10,287 nt of DNA from DASPLX01 sp035627375 (GCA_035627375.1 DASPLX010000079.1:1-10287), one strand, 5' to 3'; shown: positions 1-7,294, numbered from the stretch's first letter. Made by a program: numbers and translations. The notes: generated from the letters alone by a model not told the origin.

Positions 1-2
1 AT

Positions 3-101
3 ATCACCGCCGAATGGGGACGCGCCGCCCATGACTGGAAGACGGCCATGAATCAATTTGCTATCCTGTACGCGGATCGATTCGTTCGACCATCCGTGTA
101 A
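3..101 (+). CDS. IS256-family transposase, C-terminal end (partial)
   Basis: Only the last 32 residues are present; the gene enters from the left edge. They read W-G-R-A-A-H-D-W-K-T-A-M-N-Q-F-A-I-L-Y-A-D-R-F and end in RPSV before a TAA stop. A C-terminal pattern of Trp, about seven residues, Trp, then an NQFAI-like segment and a DRF- or GRF-like ending is characteristic of Mutator-type transposases, which act by DDE chemistry. The catalytic residues lie upstream of the window, so whether the transposase is intact cannot be told. The putative terminal repeat starts 15 bases after the stop, which fits the compact layout of an IS. The family call rests on remembered family patterns, not on a search. 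Confidence 0.7.
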   Translation: MTAEWGRAAHDWKTAMNQFAILYADRFVRPSV

Positions 102-116
102 ATATCAACCCGCCTT

Positions 117-140
117 GAACACGGAAATTCTGACAGTCCC
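117..140 (-). repeat. Putative terminal inverted repeat (right) of the IS256-type element
   Basis: Reading inward from position 140 on the minus strand the sequence starts GGGACTGTCAGAATTTCCG and runs to about 117. It lies just beyond the transposase stop, where the element's end is expected. The matching left repeat is not in the window, so the assignment is an inference. If 140 is the true end, the first 8 or 9 bases after it (ATTTCCGAT) would be the target duplication. Confidence 0.5.
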
Positions 141-395
141 ATTTCCGATTCTTTTCACCGGCTGTACCGCCAGAGGAATCTCATTTTGCACGCCGGCAAA
201 CTCGACAGCGTGGCGCTAACCCCAGGATTACGCACTGTCGCAAAACTCGCTGGAGCCGGCATGGATCGTGTCACGCACGGACATTATGTCCAGAATCTAA
301 AGCCGCTCGACCTGGTTGCCAAGGCCAATGTAGCTCTTGCGCTAGTAGACGCCTCCAATCCGCTCGCTTGTGTCGAATTACTTGAGATGAGCTAA
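141..395 (+). pseudogene. C-terminal remnant of a HEPN-like protein interrupted by the IS
   Basis: An open frame continues from the IS end to a TAA at 393-395 and gives 84 residues with no credible start. The only in-frame start is a TTG at 186, inside the conserved segment. Residues encoded at 162-197 read LYRQRNLILHAG, which contains R-N-L-I-L-H, an R-x4-H signature typical of HEPN domains. These helical domains often act as RNases in toxin-antitoxin, abortive infection and other defence systems. The following part (G-A-G-M-D-R-V-T-H-G at about 261-290) looks like a conserved C-terminal region and is not random sequence. The 5' part of the gene should lie left of the insertion sequence. The reading frame from the transposase stop is open by chance across the IS tail. 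The HEPN assignment rests on the motif only, and function is not established. Confidence 0.55.
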
Positions 396-626
396 CGATG
401 CGTGAAATCTGGCGCGGAGCCCCCCTATCGATGCGCCAAGCTTGGTTCACGAGATCAAGCGTAGCTACCGCAACGACCACTCGGGCATAGCGATAGCTCG
501 AAGACATCGAGCTGACCAGACGCATCTGGAAAAACCCCAGTCGCCAGTTTAAAACAATTTCTCAGCCAATTGTGTTTCTACGGCTAGTGAGTCGCTTCTT
601 TTCCTGTTCGGCTAACCTTCAACTGG
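396..626. other. Gene-free stretch, probably decayed accessory DNA
   Basis: These 231 bases lie between the convergent ends of the HEPN remnant (plus) and the small partition gene (minus). No convincing gene is seen on either strand. On the plus strand, 444-503 reads LVHEIKRSYRNDHSGIAIAR, which faintly resembles the N-terminal helix-turn-helix of IS21-type transposases but continues into sequence that does not fit. A weak dyad (ACAATT / AATTGT, about 553-572, followed on the minus strand by TTTAAA) could end transcription of the partition operon, but it is too weak to call. Confidence 0.4.
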
Positions 627-950
627 CTACGCAGTCGCGTTTTTAGCTGGAACCGACACCCCACGAATCTTTGCCGCCCGACGTCGAATCTCTGGAAGAA
701 TAATTGCCTCCAAAAGTTTCTGCTTACTCTTTACGTTTGTGTTTTCGAATACAAAGTTGAATTCTTCGAGATCAACTTTTGTCAACCGAAACAACAAGCT
801 CTCCGTAGCACGACCAATTCCAGCTTGGTCTTTGGGGGCCACAGGCGGAAGCGACGCTTCCGCACTGTGATCATCAGCGCCTGCACTAAATGCCGCGAGT
901 GCGCCCTGATCAACATGCTTTCTCGACATTGGCACTTTGAAGCCGCTCAT
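627..950 (-). CDS. Small ribbon-helix-helix-like partner of ParA (ParG-like, inferred)
   Basis: The protein has 107 residues. Residues 1-45 are low in predicted structure (MSGFKVPMSRKHVDQ start, then Ala/Pro/Ser-rich). Residues 51-96 read as a strand followed by two helices: SLLFRLTKVD, LEEFNFVFENT, then KSKQKLLEAIILPEIRRRAAK. That is the outline of a ribbon-helix-helix DNA-binding domain with a flexible N-terminal tail. This matches the partners of short type Ib ParA proteins (ParF/ParG), in which the small protein binds centromere and operator DNA and stimulates the ATPase. The start at 950 is chosen because its ATG overlaps the parA stop as ATGA, with GAGG seven bases upstream. A start 18 bases earlier is possible but would lengthen the overlap. 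The order parA then small gene supports translational coupling. The ParG-like role is inferred from size, position and fold outline; no clear sequence relative was recognised. Confidence 0.65.
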   Translation of the reverse strand: MSGFKVPMSRKHVDQGALAAFSAGADDHSAEASLPPVAPKDQAGIGRATESLLFRLTKVDLEEFNFVFENTNVKSKQKLLEAIILPEIRRRAAKIRGVSVPAKNATA

Positions 951-1576
951 TGAAACACCTCGCCGCACAAGAGTTGAATTTCCGCCTTGGCTTGTCCATT
1001 GCTGAGCTCTACGACGCCCTTTCCCGCCAATAGGGCATCTCGGTAGACTTTGCGATCCCGGATGATCGAATCTGAAAGCTTCAGCTCGGGAAACTGAATC
1101 AACAGCTCCTGCGCATCCTGGACTTCATTGATCAAGGGATTACTCGGAGCCTGCGACAAGACGGCGAATACTTGCAGATCTTCGTTCAACCCTCTAGCAA
1201 GACCAATGAGCTCGTCGACATGCGGCAACGTCTCGAGATCAGCCTGGCTCGCGCGTATCGGCACATACATCTTATCCGCAGCAACCATTCCCGACCGCAG
1301 CTCGCGGCTGTCGCGACCGCCGGCATCGATAATAACGTGCTCATAGCGCTGACCCAGATCAACAGCGGCCTTGTAGACGTCTCCCGTCTTTTGTGCACAA
1401 TGAATCAAAGGATAGCCAGCCTCGTTTCGCCGCTCTATCCATTTAGATGCTGTGCCCTGCGGATCTGCGTCGAGTAGCATAACGTCTTTGCCTTCCAGCG
1501 CCAATTGAACAGCTAGATTTGTTGCGATCGTGCTCTTGCCCGTGCCGCCTTTTTCACCACCGATAAGTAAGATCAT
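947..1576 (-). CDS. parA: ParA-family partition ATPase (short, type Ib / ParF-like)
   Basis: The protein has 209 residues, the size of short ParA ATPases that lack an N-terminal DNA-binding domain. It opens directly with a deviant Walker A box, K9-G-G-T-G-K14-S-T, where Lys9 is the signature lysine of the MinD/ParA group. Next come LLDADPQG (34-41, Walker A') and the Walker B segment VIIDAGGRDS (81-90). Proteins of this class form ATP-dependent dimers on the nucleoid and move a DNA cargo bound by a partner protein. The partner is probably the overlapping downstream gene. AGGAG lies six bases before the ATG, and the repeat array at 1610-1660 lies just upstream as a likely operator or centromere. 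The presence of a partition gene on an integrated element suggests maintenance of an excised circular form, or descent from a plasmid. Family assignment is firm; the exact subtype is inferred from length and context. Confidence 0.93.
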   Translation of the reverse strand: MILLIGGEKGGTGKSTIATNLAVQLALEGKDVMLLDADPQGTASKWIERRNEAGYPLIHCAQKTGDVYKAAVDLGQRYEHVIIDAGGRDSRELRSGMVAADKMYVPIRASQADLETLPHVDELIGLARGLNEDLQVFAVLSQAPSNPLINEVQDAQELLIQFPELKLSDSIIRDRKVYRDALLAGKGVVELSNGQAKAEIQLLCGEVFQ

Positions 1577-1582
1577 TCCGCG

Positions 1583-1587
1583 CTCCT
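1583..1587 (-). promoter_or_regulatory. Ribosome binding site of parA
   Basis: AGGAG on the minus strand, six bases before the ATG at 1576. It supports the annotated parA start, which also places the Walker A box at the usual distance from the N-terminus. Confidence 0.75.
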
Positions 1588-1609
1588 AGTGATATCGACT
1601 CGAATGTCA

Positions 1610-1660
1610 TGCTATGTTTTGATAGCATTTGATAGCGTTTGCTATCACAGCATTTGATAA
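1610..1660. repeat. 10-bp phased GATAGC repeat array, likely partition operator/centromere
   Basis: Four hexamers occur at exact 10-base steps: GCTATG at 1611, GATAGC at 1621, GATAGC at 1631 and GCTATC at 1641. GCTATC is the reverse complement of GATAGC, so the orientations are inverted, direct, direct, inverted, with one mismatch in the first. Most copies sit in a T-rich context (TTTGATAGC), and a further partial TTTGATAA lies at 1653-1660. The array occupies the 130-base gap upstream of parA, 34 bases before its start codon. Phased short repeats of this kind are the usual binding sites of ribbon-helix-helix partition proteins, which bind cooperatively on one face of the DNA and repress their own promoter. 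The function is inferred. Confidence 0.6.
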
Positions 1661-1708
1661 CCAATCATGTCATCGCAATCTCCTTCGGGCGTGCCCACAT
1701 ACATCCAT

Positions 1709-2716
1709 TCAACCGAGCTTTCTTGCGAGGTCTGATGCTTGAAGGTGCGTGTAGCGGCGTAGCATGTTGAGGCTTCGATGTCCAGTAATGCTGGCGACCT
1801 CCATAGGATGAAGCCCTTTCTCGAACAAGCGAGAAGCCGCTTCATGGCGCAAATCGTGCCAATGCAAGTCGCCAGCCTTGTAGCCGATACGTTTGAGTGC
1901 CCGCTTCCATGCACACATCAGTGCGTTCTGGCTGCAGCCAAGAATTGCACCATTGAGGGAACGAGGAAGGGCTGCAAGGACCTGGACAGCCTTGGTTGAT
2001 AGTGGAATGGCCGCAGGGACCGCCTTGTTTCCTGTACCGCGAAATCCCGGCGGAACATCAATTACTCTGGCGTGAAGATTGACCCACTCCCAACGAAGCT
2101 TAAACAGCATCCCTTGCCGCAAACTTGTCTCGATTGCGAGGTTAAACGCCGGGAGAAGCCACGGATTGTCTGACTTCGCCAGTTCTGCCGTGAGAAGCTC
2201 ATACTCACCTGGCTTCAGGCGTCGATCACGCTCTCTGGAACCGGAAGGCATACGAATGTTTCGGACAGGATTCGCCAAGCCGTCCATGCCCCATTCCTTC
2301 CGGCAGACTTCGAAAAGCTGGGAAAGATATGCGAGCTCGATCCGGATCGTATTCTCGGCCTTGCCGGCCGCGCGCCGTTCATCGCGATATTGCGCAAGAT
2401 TTGATCCGTGAATACTGGCGAGAAAACGCTTCGAGAGGGGGTGTGCTAACCAGCGTTGATGCTGGTACTTGTCGCGCTCCGCATTGCGCATCTTGGAACG
2501 AATTTCACGCCAATAGCGTTCAAGGGCGTCACCAAGCGTCGTGCTCTCCGCTTCGGTTCGTGAGAAGAACACCCCGCGCGCCATCTCGCTTTCGACGATG
2601 GCCGCCCACATCTCTGCCTCACGGCGAGTGTTAAACGTTTTATAAGTGTCGGGATAGCCGCGGCGTCGTACAACTGCTTGATACTGACCGCTTCCACGCT
2701 TCCGAATCGTTGGCAT
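1709..2716 (-). CDS. Tyrosine recombinase / site-specific integrase
   Basis: The protein has 335 residues, a usual length for phage and island integrases. The N-terminal part (MPTIRKRGSGQYQAVVRRRG) resembles the arm-binding start of such enzymes. A SAM-like core-binding domain spans roughly residues 60-150. The catalytic domain has Arg200 (TSLRQG), a probable beta-hairpin Lys231 (GTGNKA), His287 and Arg290 in HWHDLRHEAASR, His313 in TGHRSL and the nucleophile Tyr322 in RRYTHL. All six expected catalytic positions can be placed, so the enzyme looks intact. One oddity is Met203, where most relatives have Glu after the first catalytic Arg (RQGE). The gene begins 110 bases from the tRNA-Pro 3' end, on the same strand, so that tRNA is the likely integration target. 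The Shine-Dalgarno is weak (GGGGCAAGA just before ATG). No recombination directionality factor is seen nearby. Confidence 0.95.
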   Translation of the reverse strand: MPTIRKRGSGQYQAVVRRRGYPDTYKTFNTRREAEMWAAIVESEMARGVFFSRTEAESTTLGDALERYWREIRSKMRNAERDKYQHQRWLAHPLSKRFLASIHGSNLAQYRDERRAAGKAENTIRIELAYLSQLFEVCRKEWGMDGLANPVRNIRMPSGSRERDRRLKPGEYELLTAELAKSDNPWLLPAFNLAIETSLRQGMLFKLRWEWVNLHARVIDVPPGFRGTGNKAVPAAIPLSTKAVQVLAALPRSLNGAILGCSQNALMCAWKRALKRIGYKAGDLHWHDLRHEAASRLFEKGLHPMEVASITGHRSLNMLRRYTHLQASDLARKLG

Positions 2717-2739
2717 TCTTGCCCCAATACCACATCAAG

Positions 2740-2759
2740 TGTGGCAAGTTTGTGGCAAG
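2740..2759. repeat. Tandem TGTGGCAAG pair upstream of the integrase
   Basis: TGTGGCAAG occurs at 2740-2748 and again at 2751-2759, an 11-base step, so both copies lie on the same face of the helix. They sit between the integrase start and the tRNA 3' end, where arm-type integrase binding sites of an attachment site are expected. A partial inverted CTTGCC lies at 2719-2724. The role as arm sites or as an operator of the integrase promoter is inferred. Confidence 0.5.
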
Positions 2760-2826
2760 GTCTGCGACTGGAATACCCAAGAATCTGCGAAATCGGCTGG
2801 GAAGCCGCGTGGATTCTGGAGGAGAT

Positions 2827-2903
2827 TGGTCGGGGCGAGACGATTCGAACGTCCGACCACCTGATCCCAAATCAGGTGCGCTACCAGGCTGCGCTACGCC
2901 CCG
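2827..2903 (-). tRNA. tRNA-Pro (anticodon UGG)
   Basis: The gene is 77 bases including an encoded CCA. The acceptor stem is CGGGGCG with CGCCCCG (seven pairs), then discriminator A and CCA. The D stem is GCGC/GCGC, the anticodon stem CCTGA/TCAGG encloses loop TTTGGGA, and the T loop is TTCGAAT. Loop positions 34-36 are TGG (2869 to 2867), giving proline. The transcript is read toward the integrase. The tRNA is complete, so integration at its 3' end has preserved it. It has its own strong promoter just upstream. Confidence 0.97.
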
Positions 2904-2913
2904 AGAGAGACGC

Positions 2914-2942
2914 ATCATACCGGTTCGAAGTGTCCGGGTCAA
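2914..2942 (-). promoter_or_regulatory. Promoter of tRNA-Pro
   Basis: On the minus strand TTGACC (2942 to 2937) is followed after exactly 17 bases by TATGAT (2919 to 2914), a close match to the sigma-70 consensus. The tRNA begins ten bases further on. The bases just after the -10 box are GCGTC, a GC-rich discriminator as found at stable RNA promoters under stringent control. It lies between the glmM stop and the tRNA, so the tRNA does not depend on glmM transcription. Confidence 0.8.
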
Positions 2943-2958
2943 TTTATAACTGCTTCCT

Positions 2959-2987
2959 GGACGAGACGGCTTTGCGCCGCCTCGGCC
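2959..2987 (-). terminator. Hairpin after glmM, possible terminator without U-run
   Basis: An inverted repeat starts four bases after the glmM stop. On the minus strand GAGGCGGC pairs with GCCGTCTC around a five-base loop, with one G-U wobble. Four outer positions add three more pairs and one mismatch. No T-run follows, so it is not a classical intrinsic terminator. It could stabilise the transcript 3' end or act with Rho. Confidence 0.4.
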
Positions 2988-2990
2988 TTG

Positions 2991-4328
<1,338 letters not shown>

Positions 4329-4346
4329 GATTTTCCCATTTCTCTC

Positions 4347-5195
4347 TTATTTTTCTTGCGTGGCGGCCTGCCACACCTTCAAGGCATCCACCGTCTCGGC
4401 CACGTCGTGCACGCGCACGATGGCCGCTCCCTGCGCGGCGGCCGCGAGCGCCGCCGCGATGCTGGCGGCCAGGCGCCGCTCGACCGGCTTGCCGGTGATG
4501 GCACCCAGCATCGACTTGCGCGACAGCCCGGCGAGCACGGGCAGGCCGATCGTGTTTCCGATGCGGCCGAGGCTGCGCAGCAAGGCGAGATTGTGCTCGA
4601 GCGTCTTGCCGAACCCAAAGCCGGGATCGATGCACAAGCGTTGGCGCTCGATGCCGGCCTCCTCCATCGCCGCCGCGCGCTCGCGCAGGAATGCGGTGAT
4701 GTCATCGACCGCGTCGCCATACGCGGGATCGATCTGCATCGTCCGCGGATCGTTCAGCATGTGCATGATACAGAGCGCGCAATCGCCCTCCTTGACTGCA
4801 CTCAACGCCCCCGGCGCGCGAAAGCCGTTGATGTCGTTGATCATGTCGGCGCCGGCGACGATCGCTTCGCGCATGACTTCCGGCTTGCAGGTATCCACCG
4901 AGATCGGCTTGCCGCAATCGCGCAATGCATAGAGGACGGGCATCACGCGCCGCAATTCCTCCTCGACGCTCAATCGTTCCGCGCCGGGGCGGCTCGATTC
5001 GCCGCCGATGTCGATGATGTCTACCCCGTCGGCGATCATCTGCTCCGCATGGGCAAGCGCGTGCTCGAGCGAAAAGAATTGCCCGCCGTCGGAAAACGAA
5101 TCGGGCGTGACATTGAGAATGCCCATCACGAGCGGGCGCGAAGAGCGGTCGAAACGGAATCGATAGCGGCCGAACTGCAAATTGGCGGAATGCAT
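4347..5195 (-). CDS. folP: Dihydropteroate synthase
   Basis: FolP joins 4-aminobenzoate to the pterin pyrophosphate to make dihydropteroate in folate synthesis; it is the target of sulfonamides. With the start at 5195 the protein has 282 residues, the usual length. Motifs in order are NVTPDSFSDGG (28-38), IDIGGESSRPGA (61-72), Asp101 in ISVDTCKP, Asn121 in DMINDING, MHM (145-147), IDPGFGFGK (189-197) with Asp190, SRKSMLG with Lys227, and RVHD (261-264). The frame is open for another 38 codons up to 5309, but that part carries the ftsH terminator hairpin and does not look like family sequence, so 5195 is preferred. The chosen ATG lacks a clear Shine-Dalgarno, which leaves some doubt. An intrinsic terminator separates it from ftsH, so folP-glmM probably have a promoter of their own or depend on read-through. 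No clear promoter was found in 5196-5274. Confidence 0.96.
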   Translation of the reverse strand: MHSANLQFGRYRFRFDRSSRPLVMGILNVTPDSFSDGGQFFSLEHALAHAEQMIADGVDIIDIGGESSRPGAERLSVEEELRRVMPVLYALRDCGKPISVDTCKPEVMREAIVAGADMINDINGFRAPGALSAVKEGDCALCIMHMLNDPRTMQIDPAYGDAVDDITAFLRERAAAMEEAGIERQRLCIDPGFGFGKTLEHNLALLRSLGRIGNTIGLPVLAGLSRKSMLGAITGKPVERRLAASIAAALAAAAQGAAIVRVHDVAETVDALKVWQAATQEK

Positions 5196-5274
5196 GTTTC
5201 TGTAAGAAGAGAACAAAGTTTCGATGGAGCCCAAGCTGCCCGGCAGGTCGCACGGCTTCAGCCGCAGCCGAAAC

Positions 5275-5301
5275 AAAAAGGGCGAGGATTTCTCCTCACC
5301 C
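5275..5301 (-). terminator. Intrinsic terminator after ftsH
   Basis: On the minus strand GGGTGAGGA, loop GAAA, and TCCTCGCCC form a nine-base-pair stem with one U-G wobble and a GNRA-type tetraloop. It is followed at once by TTTTTGTTT. It begins 27 bases after the ftsH stop. It lies upstream of the folP start at 5195 and inside the rejected longer folP reading frame. Confidence 0.85.
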
Positions 5302-5328
5302 TTGATCATACCGTTGGTGCCTGGAAAA

Positions 5329-7212
5329 TTACGCCGGCACCGTCGTCGGCGTCACGCCGCCGGAACCGCCGTCGGAAGGCGAACGCTTGGGCGGTATGCC
5401 GGCCTTCGGCGGCCGCGGATCGCGTCCTTCCATGATGTCGTTGACTTGATCCGCGTCGATGGTTTCCCACTCGAGCAGCGTGTTGGCCATGATTTCGACC
5501 TTGTCGCGATTCTCCTCGATCAGCTTGCGCGCCAGGGCGTATTGCTGGTCGAGGATCTGGCGGATTTCGGTGTCGACCTTTTGCTGGGTCGCTTCCGACA
5601 CGGTCTTGGCGGACATGCGGCCGAAATAGCTGTCTTGCTCGGCGTCTTCGTAGACCATGGTGCCGAGCGTCTCGGACATGCCGTAACGGGTCACCATCGC
5701 GCGCGCCAGCTTGGTAGCCCGCTCGAAGTCGTTCGACGCACCGGACGACATCTGGTGCATGAACACCTCTTCCGCGATGCGGCCGCCGAACAGGATCGCG
5801 ATTTCCTCGAGCATCTTGTCCTTGTACATGTTCACGCGGTCATGCTCCGGCAATTGCCAGGTGACGCCCAGCGCCCAGCCGCGCGGCATGATCGTGACCT
5901 TGTGGACCGGATCGGCCTTCGGCAGCAGTTTGGCGACGACGGCATGGCCGGATTCATGGTACGCCGTGTTGCGGCGCTCTTCCTCGCGCATGACCGCGGA
6001 CTTGCGCTCCGGGCCCATGACGATCTTATCCTTGGCATCCTCGAAATCCTGCATCTCGACCAGGCGCTTGTTGCGGCGCGCGGCGAACAATGCCGCTTCG
6101 TTGACGAGGTTGGCCAGATCGGCGCCCGAGAACCCAGGCGTGCCGCGCGCCAACACTTCCGCCTTCACGTCCGGCGCGATCGGCACCTTGCGCATATGCA
6201 CATAGAGAATCTGCTCGCGGCCGCGGATATCGGGCAGGCCGACCATCACCTGGCGATCGAAACGGCCCGGACGCAGCAGCGCCTTGTCGAGCACGTCGGC
6301 GCGGTTGGTCGCGGCGATGACGATGACGCCGGAATTAGCCTCGAAGCCGTCCATCTCGACCAGCAACTGGTTCAGCGTCTGTTCGCGCTCGTCGTTGCCA
6401 CCGCCGATGCCGCCGCCGCGATGGCGGCCGACCGCGTCGATCTCGTCGATGAAGACGATGCACGGCGAATGCTTCTTGGCGTTCTCGAACATGTCGCGCA
6501 CGCGGGAAGCGCCCACGCCGACGAACATCTCGACGAAGTCGGAACCGGAGATCGTGAAGAACGGGACTTTCGCCTCGCCGGCGATGGCGCGCGCCAGCAG
6601 GGTTTTACCGGTACCCGGCGGGCCGACCATCAGCACGCCGCGCGGAATGCGGCCGCCGAGCTTCTGGAATTTGGTCGGGTCGCGCAGGAAATCGACCAGT
6701 TCCTGCACCTCTTCCTTGGCTTCGTCGCAGCCGGCGACGTCGGCGAAGGTGACGGTATTGTTGGCCTCGTCGAGCATGCGTGCCTTCGAGCGGCCGAACG
6801 AGAATGCCCCGCCCTTGCCGCCGCCCTGCATCTGTCGCATGAAGAAGATCCAGACGCCGATCAGCAGCAGCATCGGGAACCAGGAAATGAAGACTTGCGA
6901 AAGGAAGGATTGCTCTTCCGGCTGCTTGACGTCGAACTTGACGCCGTTGTTGACCAAGTCGCCGATCAGGCCGCGGTCGAGATAGGTGATCGCACTGCGG
7001 ATCTTCTTGCCGTCCTGCGTGGTGGCGACGATGCTGCGATCCTCGATCACCGCCTCCTTGATGTGCTTGGCCTTCACCTCGTCCAAGAAATCCGAATACG
7101 GAATCGGCGTCGCGCCGCCGGCCAGTCCGCGATTATCGAACTGCTTGAAGACGGCAAACAGCACCAGTGCGATGACCACCCAGATGGCGGCCTTGGAAAA
7201 CATGTTGTTCAC
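5329..7212 (-). CDS. ftsH: ATP-dependent zinc metalloprotease FtsH
   Basis: FtsH is a hexameric inner-membrane protease that extracts and degrades membrane proteins and short-lived regulators such as the heat-shock sigma factor and LpxC. The protein has 627 residues. Membrane segments lie at about 5-22 and 107-125, with a periplasmic part between them. The AAA module has Walker A GPPGTGKT (197-204), pore motif FVG (230-232), Walker B VFIDE (253-257) and the second region of homology with Arg fingers in ATNRADVLDKALLRPGRFDR (301-320). The zinc site is HESGH (419-423) with a likely third ligand Asp495 in SGASNDF. The C-terminal tail is Pro/Gly/Ser-rich. The start is a GTG at 7212, five bases after AAGGAG; an ATG three codons later is too far from that site. 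A terminator follows the gene. The 225-base leader to rlmE suggests a promoter of its own. Confidence 0.98.
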   Translation of the reverse strand: MNNMFSKAAIWVVIALVLFAVFKQFDNRGLAGGATPIPYSDFLDEVKAKHIKEAVIEDRSIVATTQDGKKIRSAITYLDRGLIGDLVNNGVKFDVKQPEEQSFLSQVFISWFPMLLLIGVWIFFMRQMQGGGKGGAFSFGRSKARMLDEANNTVTFADVAGCDEAKEEVQELVDFLRDPTKFQKLGGRIPRGVLMVGPPGTGKTLLARAIAGEAKVPFFTISGSDFVEMFVGVGASRVRDMFENAKKHSPCIVFIDEIDAVGRHRGGGIGGGNDEREQTLNQLLVEMDGFEANSGVIVIAATNRADVLDKALLRPGRFDRQVMVGLPDIRGREQILYVHMRKVPIAPDVKAEVLARGTPGFSGADLANLVNEAALFAARRNKRLVEMQDFEDAKDKIVMGPERKSAVMREEERRNTAYHESGHAVVAKLLPKADPVHKVTIMPRGWALGVTWQLPEHDRVNMYKDKMLEEIAILFGGRIAEEVFMHQMSSGASNDFERATKLARAMVTRYGMSETLGTMVYEDAEQDSYFGRMSAKTVSEATQQKVDTEIRQILDQQYALARKLIEENRDKVEIMANTLLEWETIDADQVNDIMEGRDPRPPKAGIPPKRSPSDGGSGGVTPTTVPA

Positions 7213-7217
7213 TAGAA

Positions 7218-7223
7218 CTCCTT
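7218..7223 (-). promoter_or_regulatory. Ribosome binding site of ftsH, decides a GTG start
   Basis: AAGGAG on the minus strand lies five bases before GTG (7212-7210) and 14 bases before the in-frame ATG (7203-7201). The spacing favours GTG, giving an N-terminus of MNNMFSK. Confidence 0.75.
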
Positions 7224-7264
7224 AGACGTGGTCGACGCCTATTTACAAAGATACATTCATCGCG

Positions 7265-7294
7265 ATTTTACTCGCATTAACGCAGGCTTACCAA
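7265..7294 (-). promoter_or_regulatory. Candidate sigma-70 promoter of ftsH
   Basis: TTGGTA (7294 to 7289), an 18-base spacer and TAAAAT (7270 to 7265) match the consensus at four and five of six positions. Transcription would begin near 7258 and leave a leader of about 46 bases with the Shine-Dalgarno at its end. It was found by eye in an AT-richer leader and needs testing. Confidence 0.4.

Larger units (their letters stand above)
1..140 (+). mobile_element. Right end of an IS256-family insertion sequence
   Basis: The stretch holds the last codons of a Mutator/IS256-type transposase, its stop at 99-101, and a short non-coding tail. The tail ends in GAACACGGAAATTCTGACAG followed by TCCC (117-140). 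Read on the minus strand this begins GGGACTGTCAGAATTTCCG, a plausible terminal inverted repeat for this family. The left end and the target duplication are outside the window, so the boundary at 140 is a judgement, based on where the following sequence starts to read as a different protein. Confidence 0.65.
1..2830. mobile_element. Part of a tRNA-Pro-linked integrative element or genomic island
   Basis: This block runs from the tRNA-Pro 3' end leftward past the window edge. It contains a tyrosine recombinase reading away from the tRNA, a ParA partition cassette, an insertion sequence end and a broken gene. Recombinases of this type usually insert at a tRNA 3' end and carry the lost 3' segment with them, which would explain why the tRNA here is intact. 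Base composition looks lower in GC than the core genes to the right. No second copy of the tRNA 3' segment is visible between 1 and 2800, so the far attachment site must lie outside the window. Island status is inferred from architecture. The exact boundary within the tRNA 3' half is not determined. Confidence 0.65.

Noticed and set aside
186..395. A free-standing small gene starting at TTG 186
   Set aside because: The TTG lies inside the R-N-L-I-L-H motif, coding its second Leu, and the frame is continuous upstream to the insertion sequence end. It is better read as the tail of a broken gene.
271..525. An 84-residue minus-strand frame over the HEPN remnant
   Set aside because: It is antisense to sequence that reads better on the plus strand, shows no recognisable motif and has no ribosome binding site.
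444..540. Possible IS21-type transposase N-terminal fragment (VHEIKRSYRNDHSGIAIAR)
   Set aside because: The similarity covers only about 20 residues and does not continue in any frame. It is too weak for a feature.
1610..1660. The phased repeats as a CRISPR array or replication iterons
   Set aside because: The units are only six bases at 10-base steps with no spacers, and no replication initiator gene is present. A partition operator next to parA fits better.
5224..7215. A 663-codon open frame on the plus strand, antisense to ftsH
   Set aside because: It is the same kind of antisense shadow. ftsH on the minus strand has every catalytic motif, and the plus translation is low-complexity His/Asp/Ala/Arg-rich.
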